Assembly: GCF_017808105.1 (NCBI RefSeq)
Contig: NZ_JADBHF010000010.1
Location: 1 to 64,000 of the forward strand
DNA length: 64,000 bases
Reading direction: 5' to 3'
From: Brevibacterium renqingii
GTDB lineage: Bacteria > Actinomycetota > Actinomycetes > Actinomycetales > Brevibacteriaceae
Of this stretch, positions 26,420-34,498 are shown piece after piece (the stretch's first letter is position 1; every line of letters begins with the position of its first letter). The notes under the pieces are model-generated. The model was not told the DNA's origin. It searched no databases and saw only the letters and a program-made list of their open reading frames with translations. The position numbers and the translations under genes were made by a program.

Positions 26420-27130
26420 TCAGTGGCCCATGCCCAGGCCGCCGTCGACGGGGAGGACGGCGCCGGAGATGTATGCGGCTTCGTCGGAGGCCACCCAGCG
26501 GACGACCTTGGCGACCTCCTCGGCCTCGGCGAAGCGCTTGGCCGGGATCGTGGAAAGGTACTCCGAGCGCTGCTTCTCGCTGAGCTCGTCGGTCATATCG
26601 GTGCGGATGAAGCCCGGGGCCACGACATTGGCGGTGATCCCGCGGGAACCGAGCTCCCGCGTGATCGAGCGGGCGAGGCCGACGAGACCGGCCTTCGACG
26701 CCGAGTAGTTCGCCTGTCCCGGCACGCCGTAGAGCCCCGACACCGAGGAGATGAGGACGATGCGGCCCCGCTTGGCACGGATCATTCCGGTGATGGCACG
26801 TTTGACGGTCCGGAACGCTCCCGTGAGGTTCGTGTCGACCACGGATTCGAATTCGTCGTCGTTCATCCGCATGAGCAGATTGTCGGCGGTGATGCCGGCG
26901 TTGGCCACGACCACCTCGACGGGTCCGAGCTTCTCCTCGATCTCGGAGAAGGCCCGATCGATGGATTCGGTGTCGGTGACATCGGCGGCGACGGCCAGAG
27001 CGCCCTCAGGGGCCTGCCCGTTGCGGGAGGTGACGGCCACCCTGTCTCCCTGCGCGAGGAACTCCTCGGCGATGGTGCGGCCGATGCCGCGGTTGCCGCC
27101 GGTGACGAGGACGGTGCGTGGTTCTGACAC
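26420..27130 (-). CDS. fabG: 3-oxoacyl-[ACP] reductase
   Basis: A 236-residue classical short-chain dehydrogenase. It has LVTGGNRGIGR for NADP(H), VANAGIT, the catalytic Ser (ISSVSGLYG) and Tyr/Lys in NYSASKAG. It reduces 3-ketoacyl-ACP in FAS-II. The GTG at 27130 follows AGGAGTCATCA, a good ribosome binding site; a longer reading to 27199 runs through the divergent promoter region and is rejected. The MabA counterpart to the InhA-like gene downstream. Confidence 0.93.
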   Translation of the reverse strand: MSEPRTVLVTGGNRGIGRTIAEEFLAQGDRVAVTSRNGQAPEGALAVAADVTDTESIDRAFSEIEEKLGPVEVVVANAGITADNLLMRMNDDEFESVVDTNLTGAFRTVKRAITGMIRAKRGRIVLISSVSGLYGVPGQANYSASKAGLVGLARSITRELGSRGITANVVAPGFIRTDMTDELSEKQRSEYLSTIPAKRFAEAEEVAKVVRWVASDEAAYISGAVLPVDGGLGMGH

Positions 27131-27180
27131 TGATGACTCCTGTTGATCGACTGTGTGTGCAAATCTATCGTGGACAAACC

Positions 27181-27186
27181 TATCCT
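27181..27186 (+). promoter_or_regulatory. Candidate -10 box for the DUF3099 operon
   Basis: TATCCT lies 43 bp before the ATG at 27230, upstream of its AAAGGACGAG ribosome binding site. Confidence 0.35.
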
Positions 27187-27229
27187 GTCCCCCGGTCAAT
27201 GGATATGACTCTCACAAAGGACGAGTATC

Positions 27230-27673
27230 ATGTTTGGCAGTCATCGATCGAAGAAGGATATGGTCAGGCACTCGCAGCAGATCACAACGGCAGACACCGC
27301 CCTTGATGATGATATGAGGTCTCGGATCATCAAGTATTCGATCACCATGGGCATCAGGACGGTCTGCTTCGTCGCCGCCTATGTCACTTTCAGGGCCGAT
27401 CTGCATGTGCTCATGTGGATCTGCGTCGCCGGAGCCGTGGTGCTGCCCTATCCGGCCGTGATCTTCGCCAATGCCGGTCGTGAACGCACGCGCGACGACC
27501 AGACTGCGCTGATCGACGAGGCTCCGCTGGCGGAGCTGCCGCCGGCCCGCGGCGAGACTGTCCAAGGGGACACGATCTCCGGAGAAGCCGTCGATGCGAC
27601 GGAGACCGACGACGGCACGAAGGATGACGGCGGCACGGAAGACGACGACAGGAACAGGGGTGAAGGCACGTGA
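27230..27673 (+). CDS. DUF3099 family membrane protein
   Basis: A 147-residue protein. HSQQITTADTALDDDMRSR is the DUF3099 entry motif, followed by two hydrophobic segments (about residues 36-58 and 64-83). The tail is strongly acidic (Asp/Glu/Thr/Gly-rich, about 95-147). The family occurs in actinobacteria with no known role. Its stop overlaps the start of the next gene (GTGA), making a three-gene coupled set with SURF1. Confidence 0.8.
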   Translation: MFGSHRSKKDMVRHSQQITTADTALDDDMRSRIIKYSITMGIRTVCFVAAYVTFRADLHVLMWICVAGAVVLPYPAVIFANAGRERTRDDQTALIDEAPLAELPPARGETVQGDTISGEAVDATETDDGTKDDGGTEDDDRNRGEGT

Positions 27674-27882
27674 GCGAGGAGCTTCAGTGTTCGGCCAAGG
27701 GATGCCGGGCGCCCGCGACCCGGGCGATCCTGTGGAACAACCCCCGCCTGCACACTCCTGAACGCAAGAAGACCTGGCTGGCCTGCGATGAACATCTCGA
27801 GCATCTGAGCAGCTTCCTGACCCTCCGCGATTTCTACATCGGTGACGTATCCATCGACGACATTCCGGAGGACGCCGGTTGA
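27670..27882 (+). CDS. Small conserved Cys/His protein, possible zinc ribbon
   Basis: 70 residues. Cys at 7 and 12 (CSAKGC) and the later CDEH motif form a possible zinc site; the segment ILWNNPRLHTPERKKTW looks strongly conserved-type. I recall homologues carrying the doubtful name 'acetone carboxylase', which the length rules out. GTG start overlapping the DUF3099 stop; its own stop overlaps the TTG start of the SURF1 gene. Function unknown. Confidence 0.75.
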   Translation: MSEELQCSAKGCRAPATRAILWNNPRLHTPERKKTWLACDEHLEHLSSFLTLRDFYIGDVSIDDIPEDAG

Positions 27883-28781
27883 GTCGCTATTCCTTCCTCC
27901 TCAGCGCACGCTGGCTCAAGTACATCGCCATGGCGATCGTCGTCGTCATCGCCTGCGTGTTCCTCGCCCTGTGGCAGAAGGACCGCAGGGAACAGCGGGA
28001 GCAGGAGATCGACACGATCACCGCGAACTACTCAGCCGACCCCGTCGCCATCGACACGGTGCTCTCGAGCACCGATTCCACCCTCGCCACCACCGATGAG
28101 TGGACGCAGGTGTCGCTGACCGGGCAGTTCTCCGATGCGGACACGGTGCTCGCCCGCAACCGCACCGTGAACGACAGACCGGGATTCTACGTGGTGACCC
28201 CCTTCGAGCTGAAGGATGGGTCGACGATCGCCGTGGTCAGGGGCTTCACTGCCGAAGAGGACTCGGTTCCCCCGGCTCCCCGCGGGGAGCAGACCGTGAT
28301 CGCACACCTGCGACCGGCCCAGGACGGTTCCGAGGATGACAATCCCCGGGGAATGATCAAGGCCATCGACCCGGCCCGCATCCCCGGCATGGAGGACTCC
28401 TATTCCCACGTGTATGCGGAGACCTCGGCCGAATCGGGCGACGGCCCCGCGGAGGAGGGGCTGACCGCCTTGCCGATGCCGGATCTCGATCCGGGCAACC
28501 ATCTGTCCTATATGCTCCAGTGGTTCGCCTTCGGGATCATGATCATCATCGCCGTCACGATCTCGGCCCGCCGGGAACGCAAGGCCGCCGCCGAGGCGGG
28601 CGCGCGCGGAGGCAGCGACAACGAATTCGTCGTCATCGACAAAGCTGCGCTCGACGCCGGGGCGAAAGTCAGTCAGCCGGGCAGCCGCTACGGTCGAAAC
28701 CGCTTCAGCTCCCCCGGTGTCCACGGGCAGGCCGAGGCCGAGGAGGACGCCATGCTCGAGGAGCGCTTCCGGTCGAAATGA
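27879..28781 (+). CDS. SURF1 family cytochrome oxidase assembly protein
   Basis: A 300-residue protein with an N-terminal membrane helix (about 12-33), an outside domain containing VLARNRTVNDRPGFYVVTP and IAVVRGF, and a second helix (about 215-235, WFAFGIMIIIAVTISA). This is the SURF1 hairpin topology; actinobacterial members help mature aa3 oxidase and heme A. The last 60 residues are a cytoplasmic, low-complexity tail. Its start is TTG, overlapping the previous stop (TTGA). A different palindrome (28275-28290, GCTCCCCGCGGGGAGC) sits in the coding region in another frame. Confidence 0.85.
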   Translation: MSRYSFLLSARWLKYIAMAIVVVIACVFLALWQKDRREQREQEIDTITANYSADPVAIDTVLSSTDSTLATTDEWTQVSLTGQFSDADTVLARNRTVNDRPGFYVVTPFELKDGSTIAVVRGFTAEEDSVPPAPRGEQTVIAHLRPAQDGSEDDNPRGMIKAIDPARIPGMEDSYSHVYAETSAESGDGPAEEGLTALPMPDLDPGNHLSYMLQWFAFGIMIIIAVTISARRERKAAAEAGARGGSDNEFVVIDKAALDAGAKVSQPGSRYGRNRFSSPGVHGQAEAEEDAMLEERFRSK

Positions 28782-28797
28782 GCCGGCCCGCCGCGTC

Positions 28798-30396
28798 TCA
28801 GGCCAGGGTGACCAGATCGAGGTAGCTGTCGTTCCACAGATCCTCATCTCCGTCGGGCAGAAGCAGCACCCGATCCGGGTCGAGGGCGGACACAGCCCCC
28901 TCGTCGTGGGTGACGAGCACGATCGCGCCCTCGTAGCGGCGGATCGCTGAGAGGATCTCCTCACGAGAGGCAGGATCGAGGTTGTTCGTCGGCTCGTCGA
29001 GCAGCAGCACATTTGCGCTCGAGACCACAAGAGTGGCCAGCGCCAGACGCGTCTTCTCTCCGCCGGAGAGCACTCCAGCGGGTTTGTGCACATCGTCGCC
29101 GCTGAAGAGGAACGAACCGAGCACATTGCGCACTGCGGTGTCGTCGAGATGCGGGGAGCTGCGGGTCATGTTCTCCAGCACCGTGCGCTCGAGGTCGAGG
29201 GTCTCGTGCTCCTGCGCATAGTAGCCGAGCTTGAGCCCGTGACCGGGCACGACCTTCCCCGAATCCGGTTCGTCGAGGTCTGCCAGAAGACGCAGCAGCG
29301 TCGTCTTTCCGGCACCGTTGTAGCCGAGCACGACGACACGCGTGCCCTTGTCGACGGCGAGATCGACGCCGGTGAACACCTCGGTCGATCCGAAGCTGCG
29401 GGACAGTCCCTCGGCTGTCAGCGGAACGCGCCCGCAGTCAGCGGGGGCAGGGAATCTGAGGTTCGCGACCTTCTCGGTGGTGCGTTCGTCCTCGAGGCCG
29501 GCCAGCAGCCGTTCGGCGCGTTTGGCCATCTGCTGGGCGGCAACGGTCTTCGTCGCCTTCGCCATCATCTTGTCGGCCTGGGCATTGAGTGCCGCGGCCT
29601 TCTTCTCCGCGTTCGCCCGCTCCCGACGGCGGCGCCTCTCATCGTCCTCACGCTGTTTGAGATAGAGCCGGTAGCCCATCGAGTAGATGTCGATGGTCTG
29701 CCTCGTGGCGTCGAGGAAGAATACCTTGTTGACCACCTCGTCGATGAGGTCGAGGTCGTGGCTGATGATGACCAGCCCTCCCGAATAGGTCTTGAGGTGG
29801 TCGCGCAGCCACAGCACGGACTCGGCGTCGAGGTGGTTCGTCGGCTCATCGAGGATCATTGTGTCCGGAGCCGAGAACAGGATCCGGGCGAGTTCGACTC
29901 GGCGTCGCTGACCTCCTGAGAGCGTTCCGATCTCCTGGTTGATCAGCGCTTCGTCGAGACCGAGGTTCGCCGCGATCGCGAAGGCCTCGGATTCGGCCGC
30001 GTAGCCGCCGGCGGCGATGAACTCTGCTTCGATGCGCGGGTAGCGGTCGATGGCCTTCGTCGCCACCTTCTCATCCGGCGAGGCCATCTGCCGTTCGGCC
30101 TTGCGCAGGCGTTTGACGAGCACGTCGAGTTCGCGGGCCGAAAGGATGCGTTCGAGTCCGGTGGCCTCGAGGTCTCCGCTGCGGGGGTCCTGCGGCAGGT
30201 AGCCGACGGTTCCGGAGACCGAAACGGAGCCGGCGGCGGACGGATGTCTGCCCATGATGACCTTGGTCAGGGTGGTCTTGCCTGCACCGTTGCGGCCGAC
30301 GAGACCGACACGGTCTCCCTTGTCCACGCGGAAGGACACCTCGGACATGAGGGTGCGGGCGCCGACGGCGACTTCGAGGCCGGAGGCCTGAATCAT
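28798..30396 (-). CDS. ABC-F family ATPase
   Basis: A 532-residue protein with two ABC domains and no membrane segment. Domain 1 has Walker A GRNGAGKTT, signature LSGGQRRRVELARIL and ILDEPTNHLD. A charged linker follows at about 240-310, rich in Arg, Glu and Lys. Domain 2 has GYNGAGKTT, LSGGEKTRLALATL and LLDEPTNNLD. ABC-F proteins act on the ribosome (EttA/Uup types) or protect it from antibiotics; I see nothing that decides. The ATG overlaps the rnhA stop (ATGA). Confidence 0.92.
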   Translation of the reverse strand: MIQASGLEVAVGARTLMSEVSFRVDKGDRVGLVGRNGAGKTTLTKVIMGRHPSAAGSVSVSGTVGYLPQDPRSGDLEATGLERILSARELDVLVKRLRKAERQMASPDEKVATKAIDRYPRIEAEFIAAGGYAAESEAFAIAANLGLDEALINQEIGTLSGGQRRRVELARILFSAPDTMILDEPTNHLDAESVLWLRDHLKTYSGGLVIISHDLDLIDEVVNKVFFLDATRQTIDIYSMGYRLYLKQREDDERRRRRERANAEKKAAALNAQADKMMAKATKTVAAQQMAKRAERLLAGLEDERTTEKVANLRFPAPADCGRVPLTAEGLSRSFGSTEVFTGVDLAVDKGTRVVVLGYNGAGKTTLLRLLADLDEPDSGKVVPGHGLKLGYYAQEHETLDLERTVLENMTRSSPHLDDTAVRNVLGSFLFSGDDVHKPAGVLSGGEKTRLALATLVVSSANVLLLDEPTNNLDPASREEILSAIRRYEGAIVLVTHDEGAVSALDPDRVLLLPDGDEDLWNDSYLDLVTLA

Positions 30397-31085
30397 TCTG
30401 TCTCCAAACTGCGGCCGATGAGTTCGGCCAGGAATTCTTGGGGGTGGATGCCGCGGGCCTTCGCCCGTGCGACGAGTTCGTCTGCGACGGCTGCGGATAC
30501 GCGACAGGAGATGACGGTCGTGGTCTCCCCCGCCGGGGCGGATGCCGTTGTCGACACCGGCGCTGGGTCCTCCGTGGACATCGTGTCCGTGGCGGGCGCC
30601 GACCGTGACGTCGGTGCCCCCGCGGGGACATATCCGGGACCTTCGGGGACCTCCGTGCCCTTCTGATAAGCCGTGGCTGCGGCCCTGGCACGTTCGTCGG
30701 CCGCCTCGTTCATCGCGTGGTTGCTGTGCCCCTTGACCCACTCGAATTCGACCTCGCGGCCTGTGAGCGCGGAGTCTAGGAGTTCGAGAAGGTCCCGATT
30801 GAGCACCTCTTTCCCGTCGGCCTTCTTCCAGCCCTTCCGCTTCCAGCCGGGCATCCATTTGGTCAGGGCGTTGATCACGTACTGCGAGTCGCAGAAGACC
30901 TTGAGGTCCTCACCGCTGTCCGCGGTCGACTGCAGCAGGTCGAGAACGGCCATGAGCTCGCCGCGGTTGTTCGTCGCGTTCTTCCAGCCGCCGGCGTGCC
31001 AGCAGCCCTCGTCGATGTACCAGGCCCACCCGGCCGGGCCCGGGTTTCCGAGCGCGGAGCCGTCCGCGGCAGCGATGATCGTCAA
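30393..31085 (-). CDS. rnhA: Ribonuclease HI with a C-terminal ribbon-helix-helix-like tail
   Basis: A 230-residue protein. Residues 1-140 are RNase HI: AAADGSALGNPGPAGWAW (first Asp), NNRGELMAVL (Glu), FCDSQYVI (Asp) and WVKGHSNHAMNEAADERA. It cuts RNA in RNA-DNA hybrids. A Pro/Thr/Ser linker (about 150-185) carries a near copy of the dispersed palindrome. The tail (ISCRVSAAVADELVARAKAR and on) resembles a ribbon-helix-helix DNA-binding unit. I start it at TTG 31085, preceded by AAGGAGAACCA; an ATG at 31127 adds 14 residues and has a weaker site. Confidence 0.88.
   Translation of the reverse strand: MTIIAAADGSALGNPGPAGWAWYIDEGCWHAGGWKNATNNRGELMAVLDLLQSTADSGEDLKVFCDSQYVINALTKWMPGWKRKGWKKADGKEVLNRDLLELLDSALTGREVEFEWVKGHSNHAMNEAADERARAAATAYQKGTEVPEGPGYVPAGAPTSRSAPATDTMSTEDPAPVSTTASAPAGETTTVISCRVSAAVADELVARAKARGIHPQEFLAELIGRSLETE
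30616..30629. repeat. Near copy of the dispersed palindrome (inside rnhA)
   Basis: GCCCCCGCGGGGAC differs from the 14-bp palindrome by one base. Read on the coding strand it encodes YVPAGA, the same frame as in imuA' and the DUF222/HNH gene, and again lies in a linker. Confidence 0.55.
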
Positions 31086-31217
31086 TGGTTCTCCTTGGAA
31101 AGTCGGATTCCATTCTTTCACGTCCATCGCCCTGACCGCCGCTCCGGGGCGGTGATGTCTGCGACCCCGACCGTCCGGGACACGATCTGGCCGACTGCTC
31201 ACGGTCGCACGACGCAC

Positions 31218-31255
31218 GCCGAGGCGGGGACCCGGATCGGGTGCCCCGCCTCGGC
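31218..31255. terminator. Terminator of the suf operon
   Basis: A 12-bp stem (31218-31229 with 31244-31255) continues into a 5-bp inner stem (ACCCG/CGGGT) with one bulged base, so about 17 pairs. It lies 60 bp after the sufT stop. The remainder of the rnhA-sufT gap shows no gene. Confidence 0.85.
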
Positions 31256-31314
31256 GACGGTGTCGGTGTTGGCCCTGGTGGGACGTCTCGCTTGCGACTC
31301 TCGCAGCGGACTGC

Positions 31315-31650
31315 TCAGATGTTGAAGCCGAGCGCCCGCATCTGTTCGCGGCCGTCCTCGGTGATCTTCTCCGGGCCCCATGGCGGCATCCAGACCCAGT
31401 TGATGCGGTAGGCGGGCACGATCCCCTCGAGGGACTGTGCCGTCTGGTCCTCGATGACGTCAGTCAGCGGGCAGGCCGCCGAGGTCAGCGTCATCTCGAT
31501 CACGGCGGTGCCGTCGTCCTCGACCGAGATTCCGTAGACGAGACCGAGATCGACGATGTTGACACCGAGCTCGGGATCGACGACGTCCATCATCGCTTCG
31601 CGCACTTCGTCGACGCTCGCATTCTGCGGTGCGTCTATGACTTCAGGCAT
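31315..31650 (-). CDS. sufT: SufT/MIP18-family metal-sulfur cluster assembly factor
   Basis: A 111-residue DUF59 protein: VREAMMDVVDPELGVNIVDL, then GLVYGI and MTLTSAACPLTD with the conserved Cys, and VWMPPWGPEKITEDGREQM at the end. The family helps deliver or mature Fe-S clusters. It overlaps sufU by 8 bp and is the last gene of the suf operon, the usual actinobacterial order (compare Rv1466). Confidence 0.92.
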   Translation of the reverse strand: MPEVIDAPQNASVDEVREAMMDVVDPELGVNIVDLGLVYGISVEDDGTAVIEMTLTSAACPLTDVIEDQTAQSLEGIVPAYRINWVWMPPWGPEKITEDGREQMRALGFNI

Positions 31651-32122
31651 GGTGTTTCTCCTCACGAGCTGCTTGTGCTTGGTTGAGTGCGTCCTTGAAC
31701 GCCATCCAGGACAGGAGAGCGCATTTGATCCTGGCCGGGAACTTCGACACCCCCGTGAACGCCGCGGCGTCCCCGAGAATGCCCTCATCCGCCTCCATTG
31801 TCCCACGAGAATGCATGAGTTCGTGGAAAGCCGATTCGATCTGCAGCATCTCAGCGACCGAGTTCTCCGCGGCCAGCTCGGAGAGCACCGAGGCCGAGGC
31901 CATCGAGATCGAACAGCCGTCGCCTGTCCAGCGTACGGCGAGATGATCGTCATCGAGCAGCTCGGTCTCGAGTTCGATCTCATCACCGCAGGTGGGATTC
32001 ACCTGATGCGAACTGCCGTGCGGTGCCTGGGCGGAGTCGCGGAGCAGATCGGTGTTGCCGATCCGTGCTCGCGACTGGTCGAGGATGACCTGTTGGTAGA
32101 GCTGCTCCATCGGTGTGCTCAT
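31643..32122 (-). CDS. sufU: SufU sulfur relay / Fe-S assembly protein
   Basis: A 159-residue SufU-type protein. Cys45 with Asp47 (NPTCGDEIE), Cys70 (GDGCSIS) and Cys134 (IKCALLSW) are the zinc and sulfur-transfer residues. The 18-20 residue insertion relative to IscU marks the SufU type. It accepts sulfur from SufS through its zinc-site Cys. It lies 16 bp after sufS. Confidence 0.93.
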   Translation of the reverse strand: MSTPMEQLYQQVILDQSRARIGNTDLLRDSAQAPHGSSHQVNPTCGDEIELETELLDDDHLAVRWTGDGCSISMASASVLSELAAENSVAEMLQIESAFHELMHSRGTMEADEGILGDAAAFTGVSKFPARIKCALLSWMAFKDALNQAQAAREEKHHA

Positions 32123-32138
32123 CGCTGCACTCCCTCTC

Positions 32139-33389
32139 TCACTGGACCCGAAAGAAGGGACGGACCTCTGCCAGTGCGGTCAGGAACCGCTGACAGTCCT
32201 CGGCGTTGTTGTACAGGTAGGTGCTCGCCCGGGTCGAGGCGGTGACTCCGAATCTGCGGTGCAGCGGCTGGGCGCAGTGGTGGCCGACGCGCACGGCGAC
32301 CCCCTGCCCGTCGAGGTACTGTCCGACGTCGTGGGCATGGACGCCGTCGACGTCGAAGGCCACGGTCCCGATCCGGTTCTCCGCCGTTCCGAGCACCCGG
32401 ATGCCGGGGATCTCGGCGATGCCGTCGAGCAGGATGCCGGCGAGCTCGCGCTCGTGGTCGAAGATCTGCTCGAGCCCCACCTCGGCGAGATAGCCGATAG
32501 CGGTGGCGAAGGCCGCGACCTCGGCCACCGGCTGCGTGCCGGCTTCGAAGCGCTGCGGGGCCGGCATGAACTGCGCTCCCTCCATGGTCACCGTGGTGAT
32601 CATCGACCCTCCGGTGAGCACCGGAGGCAGCGCGTCGAGCAGTTCGGTCCGGCCCCACAGCACACCCAGGCCCGTGGGACCGAGCGCTTTGTGAGCGGAG
32701 AACGCGGCGAAGTCGACGTCGAGGTCGGTGAAGTCCACCGGCATATGCGGCACGGACTGGCAGGCGTCGAGGACGACGTATGCCCCGACCTCGCGGGCTC
32801 GGGCCACGAGCCGCTCGACGGGATTGATGGTGCCGAGCACGTTCGACACATGCGTGAAGGCCAGCACCTTCGTCGAGTCGTCGACGATGGTCTCGAGGCT
32901 GCTCAGGTCGAGCTCACCGGTCTCGGTGACCGGCAGCCAACGCAGCTGCGCACCGGTGGATGCCGCCAGCTGCTGCCAGGGCACGAGGTTCGCGTGATGC
33001 TCCATCTCGGTGACCACGATCGAGTCCTCGGGACCCAGGACGAAGCGTTCGGCCGCCTGTCCCCCGAACCCCCGGCTGGCCCGATCGATGCCCATGGCGA
33101 CGATGTTGAGAGCCTCCGTGGCGTTCTTCGTCCAGCACACCTGTTCGGGGGCGCCTCCGACGAGCTCCGCGACGGCGATGCGCCCGTTCTCGAAGGCTTC
33201 GGTGGCATCGACTGCCAGAGAATGTGCGCCCCGATGGACGGCCGCATTGCGCTGCTGGAAGTACTCGATGAATGTGTCGATGACACACTGCGGCTTCTGC
33301 GAAGTCGCGCCGGAGTCGAGATACGACAGCGGCGACTGCCCGACCCTCGCATCGAGGATCGGGAAGTCGCCCCTCAGACGTGCGAACAT
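32139..33389 (-). CDS. sufS: Cysteine desulfurase SufS
   Basis: A 416-residue group II cysteine desulfurase. PLP Lys234 lies in AFSAHKALGPTG; the catalytic Cys372 lies in RVGHHCAQPL. It mobilises sulfur from cysteine for SufU and the SufBCD scaffold. Its ATG shares one base with the sufC stop (TGATG), so the genes are coupled. Confidence 0.95.
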   Translation of the reverse strand: MFARLRGDFPILDARVGQSPLSYLDSGATSQKPQCVIDTFIEYFQQRNAAVHRGAHSLAVDATEAFENGRIAVAELVGGAPEQVCWTKNATEALNIVAMGIDRASRGFGGQAAERFVLGPEDSIVVTEMEHHANLVPWQQLAASTGAQLRWLPVTETGELDLSSLETIVDDSTKVLAFTHVSNVLGTINPVERLVARAREVGAYVVLDACQSVPHMPVDFTDLDVDFAAFSAHKALGPTGLGVLWGRTELLDALPPVLTGGSMITTVTMEGAQFMPAPQRFEAGTQPVAEVAAFATAIGYLAEVGLEQIFDHERELAGILLDGIAEIPGIRVLGTAENRIGTVAFDVDGVHAHDVGQYLDGQGVAVRVGHHCAQPLHRRFGVTASTRASTYLYNNAEDCQRFLTALAEVRPFFRVQ

Positions 33390-34147
33390 CAGACGCCGGC
33401 AGCGAAGAAGCGATCGTAGCCTTCGTTCTCGAGACGTTCGGCCAGTTCCGGTCCGCCTTCCTCGGCCACCTTGCCGTTGATGATCACGTGGACGTGATCG
33501 GGCGTGATGTAGTTGAGGATGCGGGTGTAGTGGGTGATGAGCATGACGCCGACATCGGTGACGCCCTTGACGCGGTTGACGCCTTCGGACACGATCCGCA
33601 GGGCATCGACGTCAAGGCCGGAGTCGGTCTCGTCGAGGACGGCGAACTTCGGCTTGAGCATCTCGAGCTGGAGGATCTCGTGGCGCTTCTTCTCGCCGCC
33701 GGAGAAGCCTTCGTTGACATTGCGGCTGGCGAATGCGGGATCCACGCGCAGGTTCTCCATGGCCTGCTTGAGGTCCTTCGTCCAGTTGCGCAGCTTCGGT
33801 GCCTCTCCGTCGATCGCGGTCTTGGCCGAACGGAGGAAGTTCGTCACGGTCACGCCGGGAACCTCGACGGGGTACTGCATGGCCAGGAACAGGCCGGCCT
33901 TGGCGCGCTCGTCGACGGACATGTCGAGCACGTCCTCACCGTCGAGGGTGACCGACCCGGAGGTCACCTCGTACTTCGGGTGACCGGCCAGCGCGTAGGC
34001 CAGAGTCGACTTGCCGGAGCCGTTGGGGCCCATGATCGCATGGGTCTCGTTCGAGCTGATCTCGAGGTTGATGCCGTTGAGGATCGGCTTGAGGCCGGTC
34101 TCGGTGGTGACACCGACGTGCAGGTCTTCGATCTTGAGAGTGGACAT
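33389..34147 (-). CDS. sufC: Fe-S assembly ATPase SufC
   Basis: A 252-residue ABC ATPase: Walker A GPNGSGKST, signature SGGEKKRHEI, Walker B AVLDETDSGLD. SufC powers the SufBCD scaffold. I prefer the ATG at 34147 because AAGGA lies 5-6 nt before it; an ATG two codons upstream (34153) is too close to that site. Confidence 0.95.
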   Translation of the reverse strand: MSTLKIEDLHVGVTTETGLKPILNGINLEISSNETHAIMGPNGSGKSTLAYALAGHPKYEVTSGSVTLDGEDVLDMSVDERAKAGLFLAMQYPVEVPGVTVTNFLRSAKTAIDGEAPKLRNWTKDLKQAMENLRVDPAFASRNVNEGFSGGEKKRHEILQLEMLKPKFAVLDETDSGLDVDALRIVSEGVNRVKGVTDVGVMLITHYTRILNYITPDHVHVIINGKVAEEGGPELAERLENEGYDRFFAAGV

Positions 34148-34174
34148 ATTCATCCTTTTTCTTCGTTCGGGAGG

Positions 34175-34498
34175 TCAGTTGAGAATGGTGTTCGGGTCGA
34201 CGAGGATGCGGCCGGCGATCTCCTTGCAGTCGTAGACCGCAACGGGCTCGAAGGCCGGCGGGTTCACCGGCTTGCCCGAGTTGAGGTCGAACTGCGATCC
34301 ATGCAGCCAGCACTCGATCGTGCAGTCTTCGACATCGCCTTCGGCCAGCGACACCTCACCATGGGTGCACAGGTCGTCGATCGCATGGATCGTGCCATCG
34401 GAGTCGCGGGCGATGCAGATCTCGAACTCGCCGACTTCGATGCGCATGGTTCCGCCGGGGCCCACCTCATCGGTGGCGGCCACGTCGATCATGGTCAC
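34175..34498 (-). CDS. Rieske-type [2Fe-2S] ferredoxin in the suf operon
   Basis: A 107-residue stand-alone Rieske protein of the non-heme ferredoxin type: Cys44/His46 (CTHGE) and Cys63/His66 (CWLHG), with a 16-residue gap. No membrane anchor. Its ATG overlaps the sufD stop (ATGA). Its place in the operon suggests electron supply for cluster assembly or repair, as inferred for similar actinobacterial suf loci; direct evidence is lacking. Confidence 0.93.
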   Translation of the reverse strand: MTMIDVAATDEVGPGGTMRIEVGEFEICIARDSDGTIHAIDDLCTHGEVSLAEGDVEDCTIECWLHGSQFDLNSGKPVNPPAFEPVAVYDCKEIAGRILVDPNTILN

